Of a stretch of 56,701 nt of DNA, positions 1-8,440 are shown in pieces (position 1 is the stretch's first letter; each line of letters begins with the position of its first letter). Source of the DNA: JAKFDK01 sp036676195 (GTDB lineage: Bacteria; Bacillota; Sulfobacillia; Symbiobacteriales; ZC4RG38); assembly GCA_036676195.1 (NCBI GenBank), contig JAKFDK010000104.1:1-56701 (forward strand). Reading direction: 5' to 3'. A program made the translations under genes and the position numbers. Under the pieces are notes generated by a model, which saw nothing but the letters and a program-made list of their open reading frames with translations, was not told the DNA's origin and did no database searches.

Positions 1-411
1 AGCAGCCGGACAGCCAAATAGTCCTCCAGGAGTGGTCATGGACAGCACCCGGACAGCCAAATAGTCCTCCAGGAGTGGTCATGGACAGCACCCGGACAGC
101 CAAATAGTCCTCCAGGAGTGGTCATGGACAGCACCCGGACAGCCGCATAGTCCTCCGGGAGTGGTCATGGACAGCAGCCGGACAGCCAAATAGTCCTCCA
201 GGAGTGGTCATGGACAGCAGCCGGACAGCCAAATAGTCCTCCGGGAGTGGTCGTGGACAGCACCCGGACAGCCAAATAGTCCTCCGGGAGTGGTCATGGA
301 CAGCACCCGGACAGCCAAATAGTCCTCCGGGAGTGGTCATGGACAGCACCCGGACAGCCGCATAGTCCTCCGGGAGTGGTCATGGACAGCGGAATAGTCC
401 CCCAGTAGTAA
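1..411. repeat. 43-bp tandem repeat array (minisatellite), cut by window edge
   Basis: The element GGACAGCC recurs at 8, 51, 94, 137, 180, 223, 266, 309 and 352, always exactly 43 bp apart. There are about nine full units, a partial unit at the left edge, and a decayed copy ending near 400. Units differ only at a few positions: CAAATAG versus CGCATAG, CCAGGAG versus CCGGGAG, and GCACC versus GCAGCC. Each unit holds a second GGACAGC and a short CTCC-N-GGAG hairpin that is kept in both sequence variants. There are no unique spacers, so it is not CRISPR. The array probably continues upstream. Function is unknown. Confidence 0.95.
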
Positions 412-872
412 GCACGAACAGTCAGCGGGGACCGACGGGTGGTGATGACGAGTCGCCACCGGGTGTCCGTTGCAACGAGTGGAATTCACGTGAACACGGC
501 TCATGCAGATGCTCCGGCAACTGCACTCAGTGACCCACCCCGCCGCGGGCGCCCAATGGGTGCCCGCGGGCGGCATTCCACCGGCTCACCCGCATGCCAT
601 CCGTCTCCCCGGGCGGCCGGCAGCCGCCATGGGTCAAGTAGGGGCTTCAACCGTACAGGAGCCTCTGCGGGTGCCAGGTCCCGAATTATTTGCAACTGCG
701 TTGAAAAGACAGGAAACCGTTTATACATAACCGAAATGATGGACAGGCTCTCTCGTCACGGCTGCAGCAGTCGAAGATATCTATTGCAGGGGCAAACATC
801 GGGCCTGAACCGGGGCGGTGTTACCGTCGCCGGGGCCGGCCCGCCTCGGAATCATCTTTGGGAGGGGAGCAC
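412..872. other. Non-coding stretch between repeat array and first chemoreceptor
   Basis: No convincing gene is seen here: the open frames are short, have no ribosome site and lack any family signature. A weak promoter-like pair lies at 701-706 (TTGAAA) and 722-727 (TATACA), but the 15-nt spacing is poor. I looked for a c-di-GMP riboswitch, common before chemoreceptors, and could not assemble its conserved core. GGGAGGGGAG at 860-869 is the ribosome site of the next gene. Confidence 0.5.
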
Positions 873-2654
873 TTGGTCAGTTTATTCCGCAGAAAGTCAC
901 CGGCCACCGCCGATCCCGCCCTGGCTTCCGCTCTGCCGCCGGACCTGTTCTCCGCTGCAGTTCCGGCACCGGCGATTTCCGAACCGGAGGATCAGGCCAG
1001 AGCGGCCCTGACCGCCGTAGCACAGTACCTGTCGGATGGTCTGCTCGATCTGACGGTGCGGCCGGAACTCCGGTCGAATCTGCCGGAGGCCGCCCTGCTG
1101 TCGCAGCGGTTGGCGGCAGCGGTGGCAGACGTCCGGGAGGTGCTGGAATCCCTGCAGGACCTGGTCACCACCGCCGGGGCCGGTGCTGCCCGTAACTCGG
1201 TCAGGCTGCAGGCAGTCACCGGCCGGGTGGAGGAAATCCACCGCGGCATCAGTGAGATCAGCCAGGCAACGGAACAACTGCATCAAGGGATCCGGCAGGT
1301 GGCCCAGGCGGCCGGCGAGGCCGCCGAGACGGCACACCATGTCGACCGGCTGACGGCGGCGGCGCAGGACAAGAGTGAACAGGCCATGACCTCGGCCCGC
1401 AGTCTGCGGGACCATATGCACGCCAGTGCCGGACGTCTGGGGGCCCTGGTGGAGCGGGTGCGCGCCATCACCCGGGTCAGTCAGGTGATTGAGGGCATTG
1501 CCGCCCGCACCAACCTGCTGGCCCTCAATGCAGCCATTGAGGCAGCCCGGGCCGGGGCAGCCGGCCGCGGTTTTGCCGTGGTAGCCGACGAAGTCCGCAA
1601 GCTGGCCGAGGGGACCTCCGGCCAGACCAAGGAGATCGGAGCCCTGGTCCGGGCCATCGCCGGCGACCTGGAGCCGGCCCAGGCATCCATCGCCGAAAGC
1701 TGTACGCTGGCCGACGGGGCCTGTGCCCGTTCCAATGAAGTGGGTGCAGCCCTGCGCGAGATTTTCCACCTGTCCCGGGCTTCGGCCGGGCACATGGAGA
1801 ACATTGCTGCCACTGTCGAGGAACAGTCGGCCGCGGTGGAGTCGGTCTTCATGGCCCTGCGGCAGGCAGAAGCGAATGTCGCCGGGATCAAGACCGAAAC
1901 TGAGCACGTTACCCGGGATACTTTCCTGTTGGCCACCCTGACTGAAGACGGTCACCGCTACCTCGGGCGCCATCGCACCGGCAGCATGTTTCACCGCGTA
2001 CTCGAACTGACCCGGGAGCTGGCTGCCCGCAGCGGCAGCGTGCTGGAGCAACTGGTGGACCAGGGGCAGTGCCACCTGCAGGATGTACTGGCCCTGCAGT
2101 ACACCGAAATCAAGGGTCCGGCCATCCGCAGCCTGAGCAAGCTGTTCGACGTCAGCCGGGTGCCGCCGGCCGGCTTCACACCGCCCAAGTACAGCACCGC
2201 TTACGACGCTCTGGTCGATCTCGCCATGCAGAAGCTGCTGGACGAGATTCTGGCCCGTGAGCCGAAGCTAAACTCCACCGGCATTATGGATCTGAATACC
2301 TATGTACCTGCCCATAACCGGATCTCTTGCCAGGACTGGACCGGCGTACCGGCCAAGGACCTGGTGGGCAACCGGGTCAAGCGGTTCTTCAGTGATCAGG
2401 CCATCATGGTCAGGGGCGTACGGGTAGGGTTGGGCGGCGACGTCGACCGCCTGCCCGGGCGGACGACCCGCCAGCAGTTCATCGACGCCGGCTGCGACTT
2501 GCGAGAGCCGGCCGGCGGCAGCCGGGACTTCCTGGTACAGACCTATGCCCGGGATACCGGCGAGGTCATCACCTGCCTGACCGTACCGCTGTATGTAAAG
2601 GGGCAGCGCTATGGCGCCGCCATTGTGGGCTGGAACGTGGAGATTTCCCGCTAG
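873..2654 (+). CDS. Soluble methyl-accepting chemotaxis protein, C-terminal sensor domain (copy 1)
   Basis: This is a chemoreceptor of about 593 aa that would signal to the CheA/CheW kinase complex. It has no signal peptide or membrane segment, so it should be cytoplasmic. The conserved signalling hairpin (ARTNLLALNAAIEAARAG, then FAVVADEVRKLAE) lies at about residues 206-255. After it comes a ligand-domain-like segment (about 423-593) with VPPAGFTPPKY, DLNTYVPAHN, GNRVKRFF and FLVQTYARDTGEV. That segment resembles the PAS/Cache-like C-terminal domains of some soluble receptors, so the usual sensor-then-signal order is reversed. I chose the TTG start at 873 because GGGAGGGG sits just upstream and the protein then aligns with the start of its neighbour (MVSLFRRK versus MVSWLRKR). 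The ligand cannot be told. Confidence 0.9.
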   Translation: MVSLFRRKSPATADPALASALPPDLFSAAVPAPAISEPEDQARAALTAVAQYLSDGLLDLTVRPELRSNLPEAALLSQRLAAAVADVREVLESLQDLVTTAGAGAARNSVRLQAVTGRVEEIHRGISEISQATEQLHQGIRQVAQAAGEAAETAHHVDRLTAAAQDKSEQAMTSARSLRDHMHASAGRLGALVERVRAITRVSQVIEGIAARTNLLALNAAIEAARAGAAGRGFAVVADEVRKLAEGTSGQTKEIGALVRAIAGDLEPAQASIAESCTLADGACARSNEVGAALREIFHLSRASAGHMENIAATVEEQSAAVESVFMALRQAEANVAGIKTETEHVTRDTFLLATLTEDGHRYLGRHRTGSMFHRVLELTRELAARSGSVLEQLVDQGQCHLQDVLALQYTEIKGPAIRSLSKLFDVSRVPPAGFTPPKYSTAYDALVDLAMQKLLDEILAREPKLNSTGIMDLNTYVPAHNRISCQDWTGVPAKDLVGNRVKRFFSDQAIMVRGVRVGLGGDVDRLPGRTTRQQFIDAGCDLREPAGGSRDFLVQTYARDTGEVITCLTVPLYVKGQRYGAAIVGWNVEISR

Positions 2655-2673
2655 TATGGGCGGTCTCAATGAC

Positions 2674-2702
2674 TTGCAATAAATGTTTGAAGGATTTATA
2701 CA
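2674..2702 (+). promoter_or_regulatory. Sigma-A type promoter for second chemoreceptor
   Basis: TTGCAA (2674-2679), 17 nt, then TATACA (2697-2702). It lies in the 188-nt gap between the two receptor genes, about 140 nt before the second start, so copy 2 may be transcribed on its own. Confidence 0.5.
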
Positions 2703-2842
2703 GCAAAACGGAAAATACTTAAGGAGCGGATGCTCGGTAGGCGACAGAACTGGGTGACGATCATGTGCGACCGTCCCCGGCCCGGGGTCTACCCGCCTGA
2801 CCAGGCAATTTATCAGCAGTACGGTCAAGTGGAGGGCACAAG

Positions 2843-4654
2843 ATGGTCAGCTGGTTGCGCAAGAGGTCCGATGCGCCCAACGGTGACGTGCCCGGGGTTA
2901 CGGGGGCACCGGCCCTGTCTCGTGCCGGCCCTGTAGCCGGCCCGGTCCCTGTGCCGGCGCCGCCGCCGGCGGCAGCCGGGGCGTTCGCGGGCGGCCAGGC
3001 CAGGGAGGCGCTGGCGGCCGTGGCCCGTTATCTGGAGACCGGCCTGCACGATCTGACCGTGCGCCCACAGGGGCCGGACGACCTGCCAGAGGCGGCCCTG
3101 GTCTGGCGGCTGTTAGACACGGCGGTGCGGGATTTGCACGAGGTCCTCTTTTCCTTGCAGGAACTGGTCACCCGTGCGGGTGGGGGGGCAGCCCGTAATT
3201 CCATTCGGTTGCAGGCGGTGGCCAGGCGCATCGAGGAGATGCACCGCAGCGTCGGTGAGATCAGTCAGGCCACGGAACAACTGCGGGACGGTGTCCAGCA
3301 GGTGGCCGGGGCCGCCGGCGAGGCCGCCCGTACGGCACACCATGTGGATGGGTGCACCGAGTCGGCCCAGGCCGTCAGCGAACAGGCCATGTCCTCCGCC
3401 CGCAGCTTGCGTAACCACATGCATGCCAGCGCCGAGCGGCTGGGGGCTCTGGTGGAGCGGGTACGCGCCATTACCCGGGTCAGCCAGGTCATCGACGGCA
3501 TCGCCGCCAGGACCAACCTGCTGGCCCTGAACGCGGCCATCGAAGCCGCCCGGGCCGGTGCAGCCGGCCGTGGCTTCGCCGTGGTGGCCGATGAAGTCCG
3601 TAAGCTGGCGGAGAGCACCTCCGGCCAGACCAAGGAGATCGGTACCCTGGTCCGGGCGATTACCGCCGACCTGGAGCCGGCCCAGGCTTCCATCGCCGAA
3701 AGCTGCACCCTCGCCGATCTGACCGATGCCAGGTCGGAAGAGGTGGGGCAGGCCCTGCGCGAGATCCATCACCTCTCCCGGGACGCCGCCCGGCATATGG
3801 AAAATATCGCCGCCGCCGTGGAACAGCAGTCAGCGGCGGTGGAGGCCGTGTTTACCTCCCTGCAGCAAGCCGCCAATGGTGTCGGTGCCATCAGGACTGA
3901 GACCGAGCACGTGGTGAAGGACACCTTCATGCTGTCCGCCCTGACCGAAGACGGCCACCGTTACCTGGAACGCCACCGGACAACCAGCCGGTTCCACTGC
4001 ATTCTGGATCTGAACCGGGAACTGGCCCGGCGATGCCAGACCCTGCTGGAGGAACTGGTCGACCGGGGCCAGTGCAGCCTGCAGGGCATCCTGGAACTGC
4101 GGTATACCGAAATCAAGGGGGCGGCCATCCGCAATCTCAGCCGGCTGTTTAACGTCAGCCGGGTGCCACCGGCGGGCTTTACCCCGCCCAAATACGCCAG
4201 CGCCTACGACGCCCTGATCGACGAGCCCCTGCAGGCGCTGCTGGACGAGATTCTCGCCCGCGAGCCCAGCCTGAATTCCACCTGTATGATGGACCTGAAT
4301 ACGTACGTACCCTCGCATAACCGCATGTATACCCATGATTGGACCGGAGACCCGGCCCGGGACCTGTCCGGAAACCGGACCAAGCGGCTGTTCAGCGACC
4401 AGCCCATCCTCCTGCGCGGGGTCCGGGTCGGACTTGGCCCCGCGGCCGGCCGCCTTCCCGCTCAGGTCACCCGTCAGCAGCTCGTCCAGGCGGGCTGCCA
4501 CCTGCAGGAGCCCGCCGGGGGTAACCGGGACTTCCTGGTGCAGACCTACGCCCGGGATACCGGTCAGGTCGTGACCACCCTGACGGTGCCGATTTTCGTG
4601 AAGGGGCACCGCTTTGGCGCCGCCATCGTTGGCTGGACTTCCGACGAGAGCTGA
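2843..4654 (+). CDS. Soluble methyl-accepting chemotaxis protein, C-terminal sensor domain (copy 2)
   Basis: A 603-aa paralogue of the preceding gene, nearly colinear over its whole length, so the pair arose by tandem duplication. The signalling hairpin is at about residues 217-266 and is almost identical to copy 1. The C-terminal sensor-like domain (about 434-603) keeps VPPAGFTPPKY, DLNTYVPSHN and FLVQTYARDTGQV. Most differences fall in the Pro/Ala-rich N-terminus (about residues 20-45) and scattered positions in the sensor domain, as expected if the two respond to different cues through one kinase pathway. No membrane segments are present. ATG start behind GGAGGG at 2831-2836. Confidence 0.9.
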   Translation: MVSWLRKRSDAPNGDVPGVTGAPALSRAGPVAGPVPVPAPPPAAAGAFAGGQAREALAAVARYLETGLHDLTVRPQGPDDLPEAALVWRLLDTAVRDLHEVLFSLQELVTRAGGGAARNSIRLQAVARRIEEMHRSVGEISQATEQLRDGVQQVAGAAGEAARTAHHVDGCTESAQAVSEQAMSSARSLRNHMHASAERLGALVERVRAITRVSQVIDGIAARTNLLALNAAIEAARAGAAGRGFAVVADEVRKLAESTSGQTKEIGTLVRAITADLEPAQASIAESCTLADLTDARSEEVGQALREIHHLSRDAARHMENIAAAVEQQSAAVEAVFTSLQQAANGVGAIRTETEHVVKDTFMLSALTEDGHRYLERHRTTSRFHCILDLNRELARRCQTLLEELVDRGQCSLQGILELRYTEIKGAAIRNLSRLFNVSRVPPAGFTPPKYASAYDALIDEPLQALLDEILAREPSLNSTCMMDLNTYVPSHNRMYTHDWTGDPARDLSGNRTKRLFSDQPILLRGVRVGLGPAAGRLPAQVTRQQLVQAGCHLQEPAGGNRDFLVQTYARDTGQVVTTLTVPIFVKGHRFGAAIVGWTSDES

Positions 4655-4691
4655 TCCCTGAAAACTTGTCCGCACGAAAGGAGCCGAGGGC

Positions 4692-5441
4692 ATGTCCATC
4701 CCTGAGCCGCCGGTGCCAATGCCCGTGGAACGGCCGGTCACCCTGTACTGGAACGACACGGAATTGGTTACCCTGCAGGCCACTCCCGCCGCCCTGGACG
4801 ACTGGGCGGTGGGCTTTCTGTTTACCGAAGGGCTGATCCGCACCCGGGCCGATATCCTGCGGCTGGCGGTGGAGGAGGAAAAGGGACTGGTCTGGGTCGA
4901 CACCGACCCGACCCTCCCTGTGCAGCCTGACCTGGGCAGCCGGCGTTACCTGACCAGCGGTTGCGGCAAAGGCGTAACCTTCAGTTCTGTCAAGGATGTC
5001 ATGCTGCTGCAGCCGGTGACCCACGACCTGCAGGTCAGCCAGGGGCAACTGGCGGAGTGGATGCAGCGTATGCATCGGCAGACCCCCCTGTACGCCGAGA
5101 CCGGCGGTATGCATGCGGTGGCGGCTGCCCATACCGCCACCGACGAGCTGGTGGTGCGGGAGGATATCGGGCGTCACAACGCCGTCGACAAGACCATCGG
5201 CGCCATCCTGAAGCTGGGCTGGGCGCCGGCGGCGGTGGTGCTTCTCACCTCCGGCCGGATTTCCTATGAAATGTGCGCCAAACTGGCCCGTTACGGCGTT
5301 GGGGTGGGCGCGTCCCGGACCGCGGCCACCGACCAGGCCTATCGCCTGGCGGTACGGATGGGGATCGATCTGGTCGGGTACCTGCGCGGCCCCCGGCAAA
5401 TGACCGTTTACACCGAAGGGCGGCGCATCCGGCCGGGCTAG
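4692..5441 (+). CDS. fdhD: Formate dehydrogenase accessory sulfurtransferase FdhD
   Basis: FdhD passes sulfur from a cysteine desulfurase to the molybdenum cofactor of formate dehydrogenase. The 249-aa length, the WAVGFLFTEGLI segment, the SGCGKG motif (Cys near residue 90), GGMHAVA and REDIGRHNAVDK are all diagnostic of the family. The sulfur-carrying loop here has one cysteine rather than the CxxC pair of the E. coli protein. ATG start behind AAGGAG. Its stop codon overlaps that of convergent mobA by a few bases, placing two molybdenum-enzyme maturation genes together. No formate dehydrogenase structural gene is in this window. Confidence 0.95.
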   Translation: MSIPEPPVPMPVERPVTLYWNDTELVTLQATPAALDDWAVGFLFTEGLIRTRADILRLAVEEEKGLVWVDTDPTLPVQPDLGSRRYLTSGCGKGVTFSSVKDVMLLQPVTHDLQVSQGQLAEWMQRMHRQTPLYAETGGMHAVAAAHTATDELVVREDIGRHNAVDKTIGAILKLGWAPAAVVLLTSGRISYEMCAKLARYGVGVGASRTAATDQAYRLAVRMGIDLVGYLRGPRQMTVYTEGRRIRPG

Positions 5442-6046
5442 TCGCTCTCTCCGGCCAGGGCCAGCGCCCGCTGCAGGTCGGACGGGGTGTTGCAGTTGAA
5501 GAAGATTTTTTCCACCCGGCCAAAGGGTGCCATTTCAGTGGCGTCGACGGGGCGGACCCGCAGATGGCGGAAACAGTCCGCCACCTTGTAACGGCCGGCG
5601 TCTAACTGGGCGCGGATCGTCGGCAGGCAGGCCCGGGTATAGACGCTGTGCAGGGGTTCATACTCCCCCTGGATCACCGGCACCACCACGTCGGCTGTCT
5701 CGGCCTGCCCGAGCAGGTACCCGATCAGTTCCCGGCGCAGGAACGGCATGTCGCAGGCAGCGAAAAAGGTAACCGGGTGCCGGCTGGCCTGCAGACCGGC
5801 CTCGATCCCGCCCAGCGGCCCCAGACCGGGAATGCGGTCAGCCACCATGGGCAGGTTCAGAAAGGCGTATTCCGCCGGAGTGTTGGTGATGACCACTACC
5901 TGGTCAAACCAGGCGGTAAACTGGCCGGCCAGGCGCTCGATCAGCTTCTGGCCCTGAAAATCCAGCAAGGCCTTGTTGGTACCCATCCGGGAAGACTTGC
6001 CACCTGCCATCAGACAGCCACAGGCTGCGAATGTGCCCATCTGCAT
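5438..6046 (-). CDS. mobA: Molybdenum cofactor guanylyltransferase MobA
   Basis: MobA attaches GMP to molybdopterin to make the bis-MGD cofactor used by formate dehydrogenases and related enzymes. The 202-aa protein starts its nucleotide-binding fold with LMAGGKSSRMG (about residues 12-22), followed by DRIPGLGPLGGIEAGL and the metal-binding ACDMPF. It is transcribed toward fdhD, and the two stop codons share the palindrome CTAG. The start could also be the ATG two codons downstream. Its role fits FdhD: both are needed for an active formate dehydrogenase encoded elsewhere. Confidence 0.93.
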   Translation of the reverse strand: MQMGTFAACGCLMAGGKSSRMGTNKALLDFQGQKLIERLAGQFTAWFDQVVVITNTPAEYAFLNLPMVADRIPGLGPLGGIEAGLQASRHPVTFFAACDMPFLRRELIGYLLGQAETADVVVPVIQGEYEPLHSVYTRACLPTIRAQLDAGRYKVADCFRHLRVRPVDATEMAPFGRVEKIFFNCNTPSDLQRALALAGESD

Positions 6047-6270
6047 TCATGATCCCCTGCTTCCGCTCAGCCGCGGCGCGACCGGGAGACCGGTACCGCG
6101 GTATTTGTCTGCATAATTACCGGCAATTCCTTGTCCCTCGAAAGGACTCACCAGTATGTTTGTGGAAATGACCAATTGTCTCCAGTGCTTTGTAGGAGTC
6201 TGCGGCAGCCAGGCGGCAAGGCACCGAGGACACTGATAGTCCTTGGCAAGTAGAGGGGGAAACAGAGCCA

Positions 6271-7467
6271 ATGTATTCCAGAAACTTTCGCCAGAGTTCC
6301 CTGGCCGCCATTGCTGTGTTGCTGACTGCAGGTCTGCTGGTCGGGTGTGGGGCCAAACCTGCCGAGCCTGGCAAGACTCCGGCGGGCAACGCCCCGGCCG
6401 CTGAGCAGAAGGCACCGGCAAACAAGCCGGTCAAAATCGGCGCTGTCTTCATCCTGTCGGGGAACAACGCGGCGTATGGTATCTCCCAAAAAAGTGCCGT
6501 GGAGCTGGCCGCGGCCGAGATTAACGCCGCCGGCGGAGTGAATGGCGCACCGCTTGAGATGATTTACGAGGATTCCTCCGGCAATAAGGACCAGGCTATC
6601 AACGCCGTTCGCAAGCTAATCGACAAGGATGAGGTCGTGGCCATTGAGGGCCCCACTCTTTCTGCCGAGATGTTTGCCGCCGGTCCGGTGGCCAACCAGG
6701 CCGGAGTGCCCATCCTGGGCGTTTCCAATACGGCGGCAGGTATCACTGATATTGGGGATTTCGTTTTCCGCAATTCCTTGCCTGAGGCCGGAGTGCTTCC
6801 CACTACCGTGAAACGGGCGATGGAGAAGTTCAAGCTGAAGAAGGTTGCCGTCATTTATGACTCCAAGGATGACTTCAGCGTCAGTGGCTACAAGACCTTC
6901 GCGGCGGAACTGAAAAAGAACAACGTCGAAATTCTTGAGACCGTCACCTACCAGACCAAGGATACCGACTTCAACGCTCAGTTAACCAAGATCATGGCCA
7001 AACAGCCGGAGGCCCTGGTCGTCTCCGGGCTCTACGGCGAGGCGGCGCTGATTCTGCAGCAGGCGCGCCAACTGGGGTTGAAGGTACCGGTGATCGGCGG
7101 CAACGGCTTCAACAGCCCGCAGTTGGCAGCTATTGCCAAGGAGGCGGCGGAGGGAGCCATTGTGGGTTCACCATGGTTTGCCGGTTCAACCGCCGAAAAG
7201 GCCAAAAAGTTTGTGGCGGCATACCAGGCCAAGCACAACAAGGCTCCGGACCAGTTTGCGGCCCAGGCGTATGACGGGTTGTTCCTGCTGGTGGAAGCGA
7301 TCAAGAAGGCTGGCAGCACCGACCGGGAAAAGGTGCGTGCCGCCCTCGCCGGCATCAGGGACTTTGAAGGGGTGACCGGCACATTCGCTTTCGATGGAAA
7401 GCGCGATCCGGTGCAGACCCCGTTCATCCTGATCATCGAAAAGGGCCAGTACGTTGAACTGAAATAA
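6271..7467 (+). CDS. livJ: Branched-chain amino-acid ABC transporter, substrate-binding lipoprotein
   Basis: A 398-aa extracellular solute-binding lipoprotein of the type I periplasmic-binding (LivJ/LivK) fold. It has a basic N-terminus, a hydrophobic stretch and a lipobox LVGC (Cys26), then an Ala/Pro-rich linker, then the binding domain from KIGAVFILSGNNAAYG. It is the first gene of a complete five-gene liv operon and should bind leucine, isoleucine, valine or a related substrate; the exact ligand is inferred from neighbours. ATG start behind GAGGGGG. The 224-nt region upstream has no obvious riboswitch. Confidence 0.93.
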   Translation: MYSRNFRQSSLAAIAVLLTAGLLVGCGAKPAEPGKTPAGNAPAAEQKAPANKPVKIGAVFILSGNNAAYGISQKSAVELAAAEINAAGGVNGAPLEMIYEDSSGNKDQAINAVRKLIDKDEVVAIEGPTLSAEMFAAGPVANQAGVPILGVSNTAAGITDIGDFVFRNSLPEAGVLPTTVKRAMEKFKLKKVAVIYDSKDDFSVSGYKTFAAELKKNNVEILETVTYQTKDTDFNAQLTKIMAKQPEALVVSGLYGEAALILQQARQLGLKVPVIGGNGFNSPQLAAIAKEAAEGAIVGSPWFAGSTAEKAKKFVAAYQAKHNKAPDQFAAQAYDGLFLLVEAIKKAGSTDREKVRAALAGIRDFEGVTGTFAFDGKRDPVQTPFILIIEKGQYVELK

Positions 7468-7551
7468 CCATGTTTCAAGCCGACGCCGGTGCGTACGCTG
7501 CCGGTCCGCCCGGCGTCCGGCCCATTCATAGCCTACGCATTGAGGTGCAAC

Positions 7552-8439
7552 ATGATCTTACAGCAGATCCTTAACGGCCTTACCCTGGGCAGTACGTATG
7601 CCCTGGTGGCACTGGGCTATACCCTCATATTCGGTGTGCTGGAGATCGTGAATATGGCCCACGGTGAGGTATTTATGGCCGGCGCCTTCGCCGGCTATTT
7701 CGTCGTGGCAGAACTCGGCTGGCCAGTGTGGCTGGGCTTACCAGGCGGGATGGCCGGTGCAGCCCTGGTCGGTATGCTGCTGGAATTCACCGCCCTCCGG
7801 CCCCTGCGCCGGCGGGGCGTGGACCGGCTGGCGGCGCTTATTTCCACCATCGGCCTGTCCATCCTGGTGCAGAATCTGGTCCTTAAATGGGTCGGGCCAG
7901 ACGCCCGGCCCTTTCGCACCCCGCTGACGGAGGCGGCGCCGCTGCGCCTGGGGCCGCTGCTGATCACCCGGGCCAACCTGCTGGTCCTGGTTGTGTCCGT
8001 ACTCCTCATGCTGGGCCTGAACTGGGTGCTGCGGCGCACGCGCATGGGCCGGGGCCTGCGGGCCGTCTCGGAGAACCCCGATGCCGCCGCCCTGCTGGGG
8101 GTGGACGTGTCTGGCATGGTGCTGGCCGCCGTCATGCTGGCCAGTGCGCTGGGCGGTGCCGCCGGTGTCCTGGTTGGCCTACAGTTCGTCAGTGTACGCC
8201 CGGACATGGGCTTTACCTATGGTTTAAAAGGACTGGCGGTCATTATCCTCGGCGGCCTCGGGTCGGTGCCGGGGGCCACGGCCGGAGGTCTGATCATCGG
8301 TATGGTGGAAGTGCTGGCGGTGGCCTATGGCGGCTCCTCGTGGCGCGACGCTGTTGCCTTTGGGGCCCTGTTCCTGATCCTGCTGATTCGCCCGTCCGGC
8401 CTGTTTGGTCAGGCCGGAGGCCTGACCCGGAGGTCATAA
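7552..8439 (+). CDS. livH: Branched-chain amino-acid ABC transporter permease LivH
   Basis: An integral membrane permease of about 295 aa with several hydrophobic helices. Family features are LNGLTLGSTYALVALGYTL at the N-terminus, NMAHGEVFMAGAF, and a late cytoplasmic segment with RAVSENPDAAALLGVD that couples to the ATPases. The ATG at 7552 is chosen because GAGGTG precedes it and it matches the usual LivH start; an upstream in-frame extension does not look real. It pairs with LivM one base downstream. Confidence 0.93.
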   Translation: MILQQILNGLTLGSTYALVALGYTLIFGVLEIVNMAHGEVFMAGAFAGYFVVAELGWPVWLGLPGGMAGAALVGMLLEFTALRPLRRRGVDRLAALISTIGLSILVQNLVLKWVGPDARPFRTPLTEAAPLRLGPLLITRANLLVLVVSVLLMLGLNWVLRRTRMGRGLRAVSENPDAAALLGVDVSGMVLAAVMLASALGGAAGVLVGLQFVSVRPDMGFTYGLKGLAVIILGGLGSVPGATAGGLIIGMVEVLAVAYGGSSWRDAVAFGALFLILLIRPSGLFGQAGGLTRRS

Positions 8440-8440
8440 C

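Noticed and set aside
1..411. CRISPR array
   Set aside because: The whole 43-bp unit repeats without variable spacers, and no cas genes are in the window.
122..576. Coding repeat protein on the minus strand over the 43-bp array
   Set aside because: The 43-bp period shifts frame each unit and all frames are open, so openness reflects the repeat itself; no ribosome site is seen.
412..872. Riboswitch or small gene before the first chemoreceptor
   Set aside because: I could not find a conserved c-di-GMP aptamer core, and the 190-codon frame over this stretch has shadow-like composition.
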